From an uncultured Bacteroidales bacterium (GTDB lineage Bacteria; Bacteroidota; Bacteroidia; Bacteroidales; UBA932): DNA of 64,000 nt. Shown piece by piece: positions 51,140 to 59,001 of the stretch (position 1 is its first letter; the number at the start of each line of letters is the position of its first letter). The position numbers were made by a program, and so were the translations under genes. Below the pieces are notes generated by a model, which was not told the DNA's origin, ran no database searches, and was given only the letters and a program-made list of their open reading frames with translations. The DNA is taken from the NCBI GenBank assembly GCA_900318955.1, contig ONMJ01000001.1, positions 84,656 to 148,655 on the forward strand. The letters are read 5' to 3'.

Positions 51140-52074
51140 TGATAGAGGTCAGTGTAATAATAGTCTCGATGAACCGGCCTGACACGCTCTATCCATGTCT
51201 TGACGGGATAAAGGCCAATACTTCTCTTTCCTTCGAGATAATTGTCGTTGCGTACATGTTCTCTCAGTCGAATCTGGAGGCGCTGAGAAGGGATTATCCT
51301 GAGGTCAAGGTCATAGTGAGCGACTCTCTTCGGGGCTTTTCAGAAAATAACAATCTGGCTCTTCGTCTGGCTGAGGGAAAGTATTGTTTCATAGTAAACG
51401 ATGACACCCTGATGAGGATGCCTGTCATCGATAGATTAGCCGCTGATTTTGAGAAACTTCCCTCTGATGCTGCTATAGTTTCCCCAAAGATTGTATTCCC
51501 TGACGGGAAGGTCCAGACAAGCGGAAGAGCACCTTGGACAGCATGGCGATACATGAAGCATTATCTCCATCTTGTCGATGAAACAGTCCCTACTAAATGG
51601 AGCATGCAAAAAGGTCTTTTCAGGACTTGGACAGTCAACGGTGCCTGCTTCCTGATAAAGACAGATATTTTTAGAGAAGCCGGATGGTTCGATGAGAGAT
51701 TTACCTTTACCCCTGAGGATATAGCGCTCGGGCATAAGGTCAATGAGATGGGGTATTCGGTTTGGTCGGATGATGATGTCGTAATCACTCATCTCGCAGG
51801 CTCCACCGTCTCCCGCCTTGAGGCAGCGATTAAGCCTACGAGGGTGAGGGGAGCTCTGATATTTTATAGCGGAGGGTCGAAGATAAAGTATTTCTTGCTA
51901 GGCGTTTATGTGTGGTTAATTGAAGCGCTTCGATACCTCAAGTATCTTCCCCTTGAGAAGAAGGGAAAGAATAAAATAATGTTCGATACTTCGCTTAATG
52001 TGATGCATTCGGTTTTCACTTCGGCAACAACAAAGGAGATATTTGAAAGATACTATAATTCGATTGCAGGATGA
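51139..52074 (+). CDS. Family 2 glycosyltransferase, WbbL-like
   Basis: The 311-residue form from the ATG at 51139, which overlaps the preceding TGA (TGATG), is preferred over a start 66 bases upstream inside the previous gene. GT2 blocks: VSVIIVSMNRPDTL, then RGFSENNNLALRLAEG, VNDDTLMRMP (DxD-type), the NGACFLIKTDIFREAGWFDE block and FTPEDIALGHK. Similar to rhamnosyltransferases; the real donor and acceptor are unknown. It is followed by the next GT2 with an ATGA overlap. Confidence 0.88.
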   Translation: MIEVSVIIVSMNRPDTLYPCLDGIKANTSLSFEIIVVAYMFSQSNLEALRRDYPEVKVIVSDSLRGFSENNNLALRLAEGKYCFIVNDDTLMRMPVIDRLAADFEKLPSDAAIVSPKIVFPDGKVQTSGRAPWTAWRYMKHYLHLVDETVPTKWSMQKGLFRTWTVNGACFLIKTDIFREAGWFDERFTFTPEDIALGHKVNEMGYSVWSDDDVVITHLAGSTVSRLEAAIKPTRVRGALIFYSGGSKIKYFLLGVYVWLIEALRYLKYLPLEKKGKNKIMFDTSLNVMHSVFTSATTKEIFERYYNSIAG

Positions 52075-52901
52075 AAAAGGTACTTGTAATAGTAGTTACT
52101 TTCAACGGTATGAAGTGGCTTGACCGTTGTCTTGGCAGTGTCCGCTCATCCGAGACTCCTGCTGACCTGTATGTGGTCGATAATGCCTCGGCGGATGGCT
52201 CTGCGGATTTTGTGGAGAGAGAGTATCCTGAAGCCGTTCTGGTACGAAACAGCGAGAATCTCGGCTTTACTCAGGCCAATAACGTGGGCTTCCGTTACGC
52301 TCTTGAAAGTGGCTACGACTTTGCCTATCTTCTGAATCAGGACGCCTGGATTTTCCCATCTACTCTTGGAGATCTTCTAAAAGCGTCAGACGATAAAACT
52401 GTCATACTGAGTCCTGAGCAAAAAGCGGCAGATGGAGTGTCATATGATAAACTGTTTGAAAAGAATGTCTTATCAAAGATTACTTCAACAGACGGTTCGG
52501 TCCCGAGGGTGATGGCCGCTCATTGGCTTGTCAATCTCGGAATACTTCGAAAAATAGGACTTTTCAATCCTCTTTTCCCAATCTATGGGCAGGATGACAA
52601 CTTATGCGACAGAGCTCGCTACATGGGTTACAAAGTCAGGGTCGTTCAAGGAGTAAGTGCTATTCATGACCGGCTATATAGGAAGGAGCCGCTTGAGAGA
52701 ATAGTTTACCGCAATTATTTCACATCATCCCTGGTCCGCCTTGCCGACCCTTCAAGGAGCTACTTTCTCGAAATACTCCGAGTCATCCCCTTTACCATTG
52801 TAAAGGCTATAAAGTACAAGTCTTTTCTTCCTTTCCGCTATTTACCAAAAATCTTTTCTTCTTTGTCAGAAGTCAAGTCTTCCAGAAAGAACTTTTCGTG
52901 A
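52071..52901 (+). CDS. Family 2 glycosyltransferase
   Basis: A 276-residue GT2 enzyme: VIVVTFNGMKWLDRCLGS, VVDNASADGS, LGFTQANNVGFRYAL, LLNQDAWIF (DxD-type site) and YGQDDNLCDRARYMGYKV. It is the last gene of the glycan run and ends about 100 bases before secA. Donor and acceptor cannot be predicted. Confidence 0.88.
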   Translation: MKKVLVIVVTFNGMKWLDRCLGSVRSSETPADLYVVDNASADGSADFVEREYPEAVLVRNSENLGFTQANNVGFRYALESGYDFAYLLNQDAWIFPSTLGDLLKASDDKTVILSPEQKAADGVSYDKLFEKNVLSKITSTDGSVPRVMAAHWLVNLGILRKIGLFNPLFPIYGQDDNLCDRARYMGYKVRVVQGVSAIHDRLYRKEPLERIVYRNYFTSSLVRLADPSRSYFLEILRVIPFTIVKAIKYKSFLPFRYLPKIFSSLSEVKSSRKNFS

Positions 52902-52944
52902 CATATTGTCAATAACTTTGTCAGTAATTTCTTTAGGCAATGTT

Positions 52945-52975
52945 TTTGTTTTACCGCCCGAAAGTGTTAAATTTG
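52945..52975 (+). promoter_or_regulatory. Bacteroidetes-type promoter for secA
   Basis: TTTG (52945-52948), 19 bases, TAAATTTG (52968-52975), both exact matches to the consensus; the secA ATG follows 28 bases downstream. Confidence 0.88.
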
Positions 52976-53003
52976 TGAGATTTTGGTAAAATAGAATTAA
53001 AGT

Positions 53004-56000
53004 ATGGCATTAGCTGACGTTATAAAGAAAATATTTGGATCAAAAGCTGACAGGGACATGAAGGCTGTAAAGCCTATTCTCGATAAGGTCCTTGCCGCTT
53101 ATCCTGAGATTGACAAGCTTTCCAATGATGGCCTAAGGGCTAAGTCAGAGGAACTGAAAAAGAGGATTCGTGAGGTTGAGGCTCCCTTTGAGACCCGCAT
53201 AGCCGAGATTAAGGAAGAATTGGCCAAGGATATTCCGGTCTCCGAGAAAGAGGCCCTTGCAACAGAGTCCGACAAGCTGGTCAAGGACGAAGATGAGGCG
53301 ATAGAGAAAATCCTTAACGAGATTCTCCCGGAGGCTTTCTCAATCATGAAATCTACCGCAAGGAGATTTGCCCAGAATGAGACCATTACGGTTTCTGCTA
53401 CTGATTTCGACAGATATCTGGCTGCTTCCGGAAAGGATTTTGTCCATATTGATGGTGACAATGCCGTCTGGCAGAACCACTGGGTAGCCGGTGGCAATGA
53501 GATTACCTGGGACATGGTCCATTACGATGTCCAGCTTATCGGAGGTATCGTTCTTCATCAGGGAAAGATAGCGGAGATGGCGACCGGAGAAGGAAAGACT
53601 CTCGTTGCTACCCTCCCGGTATTCCTCAACGCTCTTGCAGGCAAGGGTGTCCATGTCGTTACTGTCAACGATTACCTCTCAAAACGAGATTCCGAGTGGA
53701 TGGGACCTCTCTATATGTTCCACGGACTCTCCGTCGACTGTATCGATAAGCATGAACCCAATAGCGAAGCCCGTAAAAAGGCTTATAACTGCGATATTAC
53801 CTTTGGTACCAACAACGAGTTCGGTTTCGACTACCTCCGTGACAATATGGCTATCCGTATGGATGACCTCGTCCAAAGGAAGCATCATTACGCAATCGTC
53901 GATGAGGTCGACTCCGTCCTTATCGATGACGCCCGTACCCCTCTCATTATTTCCGGTCCTACCCAGCAGACAGAGGATGATGCCCAGTTCATGGAGTTCA
54001 AGCCTTATGTGGAGAACCTCTACAATAAGCAGAGAGCGCTCGTGAACCAGACTCTCAATGAGGCCAAGAAGCTGATTTCCGAGGGCAATGAGGCCGAGGG
54101 AGGCAAGCTCCTCTATCGTTGCCACAAGGGACTTCCAAAGTACCAGCCTCTCATCAAGTTCCTCAGCGAGCCCGGTATGAAGCAGCTTATGCAGAAGACT
54201 GAGAATTTCTATCTGCAGGACAATGAGAGCCAGATGTATATAATCACCGACGATCTCTACTTCGTGATTAACGAGGTCCAGAATACGGTGGATATGACCG
54301 ATAAGGGACACGATGTCCTTGCCAAGGCTGTCGGTGATGCTGAATTCTTCGTCCTTCCGGATATGGGATCCGCTATTGCTGAAATCCAGCACGACGAGTC
54401 TCTGTCCGTTGCCGAAAAGCAGCAGAAGAAGGACGCTCTTATGGAGGATTTCTCCCTCAAGAGCGAGCGTGTCCATACGGTTATCCAGCTCCTCAAGGCT
54501 TATGCGATGTTCCAGAGGGAAGTCGATTATATAGTGATTGATAACAAGGTCAAGATCGTCGATGAGTCGACCGGCCGTATCATGGAAGGCCGCCGCTGGA
54601 GCGATGGATTGCATCAGGCTGTCGAGGCGAAGGAGAATGTGAAGGTTGAGGCTGCTACTCAGACATTCGCAACCGTTACTCTTCAGAATTACTTCAGGAT
54701 GTACCATAAACTCGCCGGTATGACCGGTACCGCAGAGACGGAAGCGGGTGAGTTCTGGAGCATCTATAAGCTCGATGTCGTCGTCATTCCGACCAACCGT
54801 CCGGTGATCAGGGATGACCAGGATGATATTATCTACAAGACCAAAAAGGCGAAGTTCAACGCCGTCATTGACAAGGTGGTCGAGCTTTCAAAGCAGGGGA
54901 GGCCTGTCCTTGTCGGTACCACCGATGTGGAGACCTCAGAGCTCCTTGCAAGGATGATGAGGATACGCGGTCTCCATCCCAATGTCCTTAATGCCAAGGA
55001 GCATGCAAGGGAGGCAGAAATCGTCGCCCAGGCCGGTCATGCAGGCAAGGTCACGATAGCGACCAACATGGCAGGTCGAGGAACCGATATCAAACTGACC
55101 CCGGAGGTCAAGGCTGCCGGAGGTCTTGCAATTATCGGTACTACAAGGCATGACAGCCGCCGTGTCGACCGTCAGCTGAGAGGTCGTGCCGGACGTCAGG
55201 GAGACCCGGGATCTTCAACCTTCTATGTTTCGCTTGAGGATGACCTGATGAGAAAGTTCGGCTCAGAGAGAATCGCAGGAGTTGTGGACCGCCTTGGAAT
55301 GAAGGACGACGAAGCTCTTGTTTCCGGAATGCTTTCCAATGCTATTGAGACTGCTCAGAAGAAGGTAGAAGAGAACCATTTCGGCGTGCGTAAGAGACTC
55401 CTCGAGTATGACGATGTCATGAACTATCAGAGGGAGGCCATCTACAGCAGGCGCCGCAATGCCCTTGCCGGAGACAAGATTGAGATTGATGTCCGCAACA
55501 TGATGATGGATACGGCATCCATTATGGCCGACCGCTCCGAAGGAATGTCCTACGAGGCATTCGAGGAATATATCATGGCTCAGCTTTCCATCGACCTCGG
55601 ATTTGACGCCGAGTTCTATGAGAAGGCTAAAAAAGATGATCTGGCAAAGGCTCTTCAGGAGCATATGGAAGAGGTCTACAACCGCCGTATGGATGCAATG
55701 GTGACAAAGGTCTATCCTTTCATCAAGCAGGTCTACGAGAAGCAGGGATCCATGTATCAGAATATAGCGATTCCTGTCTCCGACGGCAAGAAGATGCTCA
55801 ACCTTACAGTCAACCTCGAGAAGGCATATAATACAGAAGGAAAGGAGATTGCCAAGGCTCTGAGCCGTAATCTTATCCTCTATCAGATCGACGAGCACTG
55901 GAAGCAGCACCTCCGCGACAACGATGACCTTCGTCAGAGTGTCCAGAATGCAGCTTATGAGCAGAAAGATCCTCTGGTGGTCTACAAACTCGAGAGCTAC

Positions 56001-56288
56001 AACCTCTTCTCCTCCATGCTTGAGGATCTCAATAAGGATGCCCTATCCTTCCTCCTGAGAGCATTTATTCCTCTCAGGGACAGAGAGGAGGCTCCGAGGA
56101 GAGCTCCTCAGCCTCGTAGAACTGACATGAGTCAGATGAGGACCAATGATCCTTCCCAGCTTTCTACCAACGGAGAACAGAAGTCTCGAGTCCCTATCAA
56201 GGCGGACAAGAAAGTCGGAAGAAATGATCCTTGTCCTTGCGGCTCGGGGCTCAAGTATAAGAACTGCCACGGCAAGGGACTCGTCTAA
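53004..56288 (+). CDS. secA: Protein translocase subunit SecA
   Basis: The ATPase motor of the Sec pathway. The 1094-residue length is normal for Bacteroidetes, where inserts make SecA longer than the 901 residues of E. coli. Motifs: Walker A GEGKT (Lys198), [43 protein letters not shown], and a C-terminal zinc site [14 protein letters not shown] for SecB or ribosome contact. The bactofilin gene follows after 25 bases. Confidence 0.98.
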   Translation: MALADVIKKIFGSKADRDMKAVKPILDKVLAAYPEIDKLSNDGLRAKSEELKKRIREVEAPFETRIAEIKEELAKDIPVSEKEALATESDKLVKDEDEAIEKILNEILPEAFSIMKSTARRFAQNETITVSATDFDRYLAASGKDFVHIDGDNAVWQNHWVAGGNEITWDMVHYDVQLIGGIVLHQGKIAEMATGEGKTLVATLPVFLNALAGKGVHVVTVNDYLSKRDSEWMGPLYMFHGLSVDCIDKHEPNSEARKKAYNCDITFGTNNEFGFDYLRDNMAIRMDDLVQRKHHYAIVDEVDSVLIDDARTPLIISGPTQQTEDDAQFMEFKPYVENLYNKQRALVNQTLNEAKKLISEGNEAEGGKLLYRCHKGLPKYQPLIKFLSEPGMKQLMQKTENFYLQDNESQMYIITDDLYFVINEVQNTVDMTDKGHDVLAKAVGDAEFFVLPDMGSAIAEIQHDESLSVAEKQQKKDALMEDFSLKSERVHTVIQLLKAYAMFQREVDYIVIDNKVKIVDESTGRIMEGRRWSDGLHQAVEAKENVKVEAATQTFATVTLQNYFRMYHKLAGMTGTAETEAGEFWSIYKLDVVVIPTNRPVIRDDQDDIIYKTKKAKFNAVIDKVVELSKQGRPVLVGTTDVETSELLARMMRIRGLHPNVLNAKEHAREAEIVAQAGHAGKVTIATNMAGRGTDIKLTPEVKAAGGLAIIGTTRHDSRRVDRQLRGRAGRQGDPGSSTFYVSLEDDLMRKFGSERIAGVVDRLGMKDDEALVSGMLSNAIETAQKKVEENHFGVRKRLLEYDDVMNYQREAIYSRRRNALAGDKIEIDVRNMMMDTASIMADRSEGMSYEAFEEYIMAQLSIDLGFDAEFYEKAKKDDLAKALQEHMEEVYNRRMDAMVTKVYPFIKQVYEKQGSMYQNIAIPVSDGKKMLNLTVNLEKAYNTEGKEIAKALSRNLILYQIDEHWKQHLRDNDDLRQSVQNAAYEQKDPLVVYKLESYNLFSSMLEDLNKDALSFLLRAFIPLRDREEAPRRAPQPRRTDMSQMRTNDPSQLSTNGEQKSRVPIKADKKVGRNDPCPCGSGLKYKNCHGKGLV

Positions 56289-56313
56289 CAATAGAAATAT
56301 AGTAAACTAAAAT

Positions 56314-56778
56314 ATGGCTAAACCAATGGAACAAAACGTAATGACAGGCGGTGTGAGCTGCATTTCGGCAGGCACTGTTATAAAGGGTGAAATCAACACC
56401 CCGACCGACCTTCAGATCGATGGCACTTTCGAAGGAAAAGTATATTCCAAGGGAAAGGTTAAAGTCGGCGAGAAAGCGAACATCAAAGGTGATATAGTAT
56501 GCCAGAATGTAGAGTTCTGCGGGACCATCGCAGGAAACTTCTATGTAAAGGACACCTTATCTCTCAAGGCCGGTTGCAAAGTAGAGGGTGACCTCAATGT
56601 AAGGCGTCTTCAGGTAGAGCTTGATGCTCGTTTCAACGGCAATTGCAGGATGATCAACGAAGCTGAGTTCGATAAGCTCGCTGCTCAGATTACCGGTCAG
56701 CCTCTTCCTCAGGCAGCCCCTCAGGCCGCACAGCCTCAGCAGCAGCCAAGACCTGCCAATCCGTTTGGACAGAAGTAA
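56314..56778 (+). CDS. Bactofilin
   Basis: A 154-residue polymer-forming cytoskeletal protein. The beta-helix core (about 18-115) shows the repeating pattern GTFEGKVYSKGKVKVGEKA, then KGDIVCQNVEFCGTIAGNF. The C-terminal 30 residues are rich in Gln, Pro and Ala and end NPFGQK. Bactofilins organise cell-envelope enzymes. It probably shares the secA transcript and ends at a terminator. Confidence 0.93.
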   Translation: MAKPMEQNVMTGGVSCISAGTVIKGEINTPTDLQIDGTFEGKVYSKGKVKVGEKANIKGDIVCQNVEFCGTIAGNFYVKDTLSLKAGCKVEGDLNVRRLQVELDARFNGNCRMINEAEFDKLAAQITGQPLPQAAPQAAQPQQQPRPANPFGQK

Positions 56779-56805
56779 TTCTGTAGCAGAGAAATAACTA
56801 CTTCT

Positions 56806-56842
56806 TACCGGTCATCGTCCGATGGTACCGGTAGGTTTTTTT
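56806..56842 (+). terminator. Terminator after the bactofilin gene
   Basis: TACCGGT...ATCG pairs with CGAT...ACCGGTA with a small bulge and a 2-base loop, followed by GG and seven T. Confidence 0.85.
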
Positions 56843-56860
56843 CGTTTGGTGATTAATCTT

Positions 56861-57991
56861 CTAACGGCTTTGCAAGGACTTTAGAATTCCTCTCCATCCA
56901 TCCTGCCAGCGCGAGAGAGAGAATGTAGATTCGATTGTTTCGTATCCGCGAGCAGCCAGAGTCTCTCTTAACTTGCGGTTATCAATAAGAGTCTTCAGGG
57001 CTTGGTAAAGATCATCTTCCAGAGGCGCTACCATCAGACCGTTATAACCATTGATAACGATATTTGTCATTCCTCCGACATTTGTGCAGACAACCGCACA
57101 ACTGCTGGCCATAGCTTCGAGCAAAGACAAAGATGTGCCTTCACTGCCTAGGGTTGGAACTACGGCAATATGCTTGTCAGAGTGGATGGAAAGCGATTCG
57201 CTGCTTTGATAGCGTATGAATTTAACGTGAGGATTGGATTCCAGATTTTCCTTTAAGAGTTTTTCATCGCTTCCGTCTCCTGCAATTGTGATGTCGATAT
57301 TATCATATTCATTGAGAAGCTTTTTCGACACCTTCATGAAAAGACGCGTACCGCGTTGTGGCTCAAATCGGCGGGCGAAAATGACGCCAATCCCTGAATC
57401 CGGTTTCGGCTTTTCAACTTTTTCTTCCGGTAGTGCGCTGAAATTAGGGATGTAATACATCTTCACTTCAGGGCAGGGAACTAATGCTTTGTACCAGTTG
57501 ATGAAGTTACAGTCTACGCAGATAAGTTTATCAATATTCTTTATTCTTTGGGCTGTCTTCCAGGCACGATATTGCTTTTTAAAATAGAGAAAATTCCATC
57601 TCTGCTGTCCTAGGCCAGCCTCCGGGATGTCCCATGATATTCCGTGTTGGATACCAATAACAGGTACGCTACCATCCGTTTTTACTGCCATGGATTCGCA
57701 TCCGAAGATTAGAATATCGCCTCTTGATGGGTTAATCCTTAGTCTTGCTTTTTCATAAAGCATTTGTGCACGGCCTCGTACTTTGTCCTCTGGTCTTTCG
57801 TAGCCGAAGACCTCTATGTTTTCATTGATTACCGTATGGAAATCCTGATCTCCTCTTTGATAGATAGATACGTGGTAGCCCTCTTCAACTAGTACATGGG
57901 AGAGGTTGGTCAAATAAGTCTGGATTCCGCCTATTGACATCCCTATACCATTGGGCATAAGGTAGTTACGATAAATTATATGGGCCTCCAT
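56861..57991 (-). CDS. Family 4 glycosyltransferase
   Basis: A 376-residue GT-B enzyme. The N-terminal part has the acceptor loop GIGMSIGGIQTYLTNLSHVL; the C-terminal part has the donor site (GVIFARRFEPQRGTRLFMKV, ITIAGDGSDEK, VVPTLGSEGTSLSLLEAMAS with the Glu-x7-Glu type motif, then VCTNVGGM). Substrate unknown. Its ATG lies about 16 bases after the 3' end of tmRNA on the same strand with no terminator in between. Confidence 0.9.
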   Translation of the reverse strand: MEAHIIYRNYLMPNGIGMSIGGIQTYLTNLSHVLVEEGYHVSIYQRGDQDFHTVINENIEVFGYERPEDKVRGRAQMLYEKARLRINPSRGDILIFGCESMAVKTDGSVPVIGIQHGISWDIPEAGLGQQRWNFLYFKKQYRAWKTAQRIKNIDKLICVDCNFINWYKALVPCPEVKMYYIPNFSALPEEKVEKPKPDSGIGVIFARRFEPQRGTRLFMKVSKKLLNEYDNIDITIAGDGSDEKLLKENLESNPHVKFIRYQSSESLSIHSDKHIAVVPTLGSEGTSLSLLEAMASSCAVVCTNVGGMTNIVINGYNGLMVAPLEDDLYQALKTLIDNRKLRETLAARGYETIESTFSLSRWQDGWRGILKSLQSR

Positions 57992-58007
57992 ATCCGAAGT
58001 TCACAAG

Positions 58008-58405
58008 TGGAGATGGGCGGACTCGAACCGCCGTCCAAACGTCGCACCAGGCGGCTTTCTACATGCTTATTCTTCCTTTGGTTGTCGGGGAGGACTTGCC
58101 GAAAGACGGGCCGGTCCAGCCTTATCCTCTGAATCTTAGCCGGCTTTAGAGAAGTCCACCGGAGCGTCCCGTTTGAATTGATACCCCTTGATCGGAACAT
58201 AACAGGCATAAAGTCCGAGGGATACTCGTCGGCGCTGCAGCCTAGGCAACGCGGATTAAGCTAATTGACTGAGTCAAATTAGGCAGCGAGTGCGTAATTG
58301 TTGTTGTTAGCAACTATTGTTCGGAATCTGAGATTAACGGGCAAGGTTCCAACGCCCGGCATGCTTACCGTCCGACATCAGCGCTGTCAAAACCAAAACA
58401 TCCCC
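58008..58405 (-). ncRNA. ssrA: Transfer-messenger RNA
   Basis: The reverse strand starts GGGGATG, whose partner CATCTCC lies at the 3' end (58015-58009), with the T arm GGCGGTTCGAGTCCGCC just inside, forming the tRNA-like domain. The tag frame reads from GCT (58311) to TAA (58279) and encodes ANNNNYALAA, the expected ALAA-ending degradation tag for ClpXP. Pseudoknot-like GC helices lie between. CCA is not encoded. The gene rescues stalled ribosomes. Confidence 0.96.
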
Positions 58406-58420
58406 ATGTCGAAAAGTTTA

Positions 58421-58428
58421 CAAATATA
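58421..58428 (-). promoter_or_regulatory. Probable -7 element for tmRNA
   Basis: Reverse strand TATATTTG, about 15 bases before the tmRNA 5' end. A TTTG lies only 9 bases upstream, so the -33 box is unclear. Confidence 0.55.
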
Positions 58429-58443
58429 GTCAATTTTCAAAAA

Positions 58444-58971
58444 CTATTCCTGAAAATCGTCAAGAATACGTCTTGCCGCCATATATCTCATGAGAAAATA
58501 TGGGTGCGAGAACCTCTGGATTGAGACTCCGCTGGCTGTGCCGCAGTGGATGAAAGTGAAATCGCTATGCTCGAGATCCACATTTACCACTATCCCTATA
58601 TGACCGATTTCGCGGACTCCCCGTTTCTTCCCGAAGAACACCAAATCGCCTTTCTGAAGGTCCTGGATGCGGGAAACCTCCCTGCCTGCCTTAATCTGGG
58701 TCCAAGTGTACCGGGGAAGGTCTATACCTATTCCCGAGTAAACTTTTCTGACGTAGCTGGAGCAGTCATATTCTTTTGGTCCGACGGCTCCAAGGCGGTA
58801 CGGAGTGCCTATGAATTTCATTGCATAGCGGATCAGAGAATCCGCCTTAATCACTGCAGAATCCACAGGGACGGCGGCGACAGAGGTGCTGTCCTGTCCG
58901 TAAAGACGGGCTGGAACGGAGACTGTCAAAATCAAGAGAGACAATGCGTATATGAGCTTTCTGCGTGCCAT
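58444..58971 (-). CDS. NlpC/P60 family cell-wall hydrolase
   Basis: A peptidase that cuts peptidoglycan stem peptides. The 175-residue form from the ATG at 58971 has a signal peptide (MARRKLIYALSLLILTVSVP...YGQ), then the C40 domain with Cys70 in YDCSSYV, His124 in GHIGIVV and His142 in IHCGT. Alternative starts at 58992 (ATG) and 59001 (TTG) would add up to ten residues before the signal. It follows the DUF4906-like gene by 30 bases. Confidence 0.9.
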   Translation of the reverse strand: MARRKLIYALSLLILTVSVPARLYGQDSTSVAAVPVDSAVIKADSLIRYAMKFIGTPYRLGAVGPKEYDCSSYVRKVYSGIGIDLPRYTWTQIKAGREVSRIQDLQKGDLVFFGKKRGVREIGHIGIVVNVDLEHSDFTFIHCGTASGVSIQRFSHPYFLMRYMAARRILDDFQE

Positions 58972-59001
58972 TTCGAAAGCAAATATACGCATTTTTCTCA
59001 A

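Noticed and set aside
53679..54707. 342-codon frame antisense to secA
   Set aside because: Shadow of a well-conserved gene; no domain and no promoter.
57976..58209. 77-residue frame on the reverse strand
   Set aside because: It lies inside the tmRNA gene.
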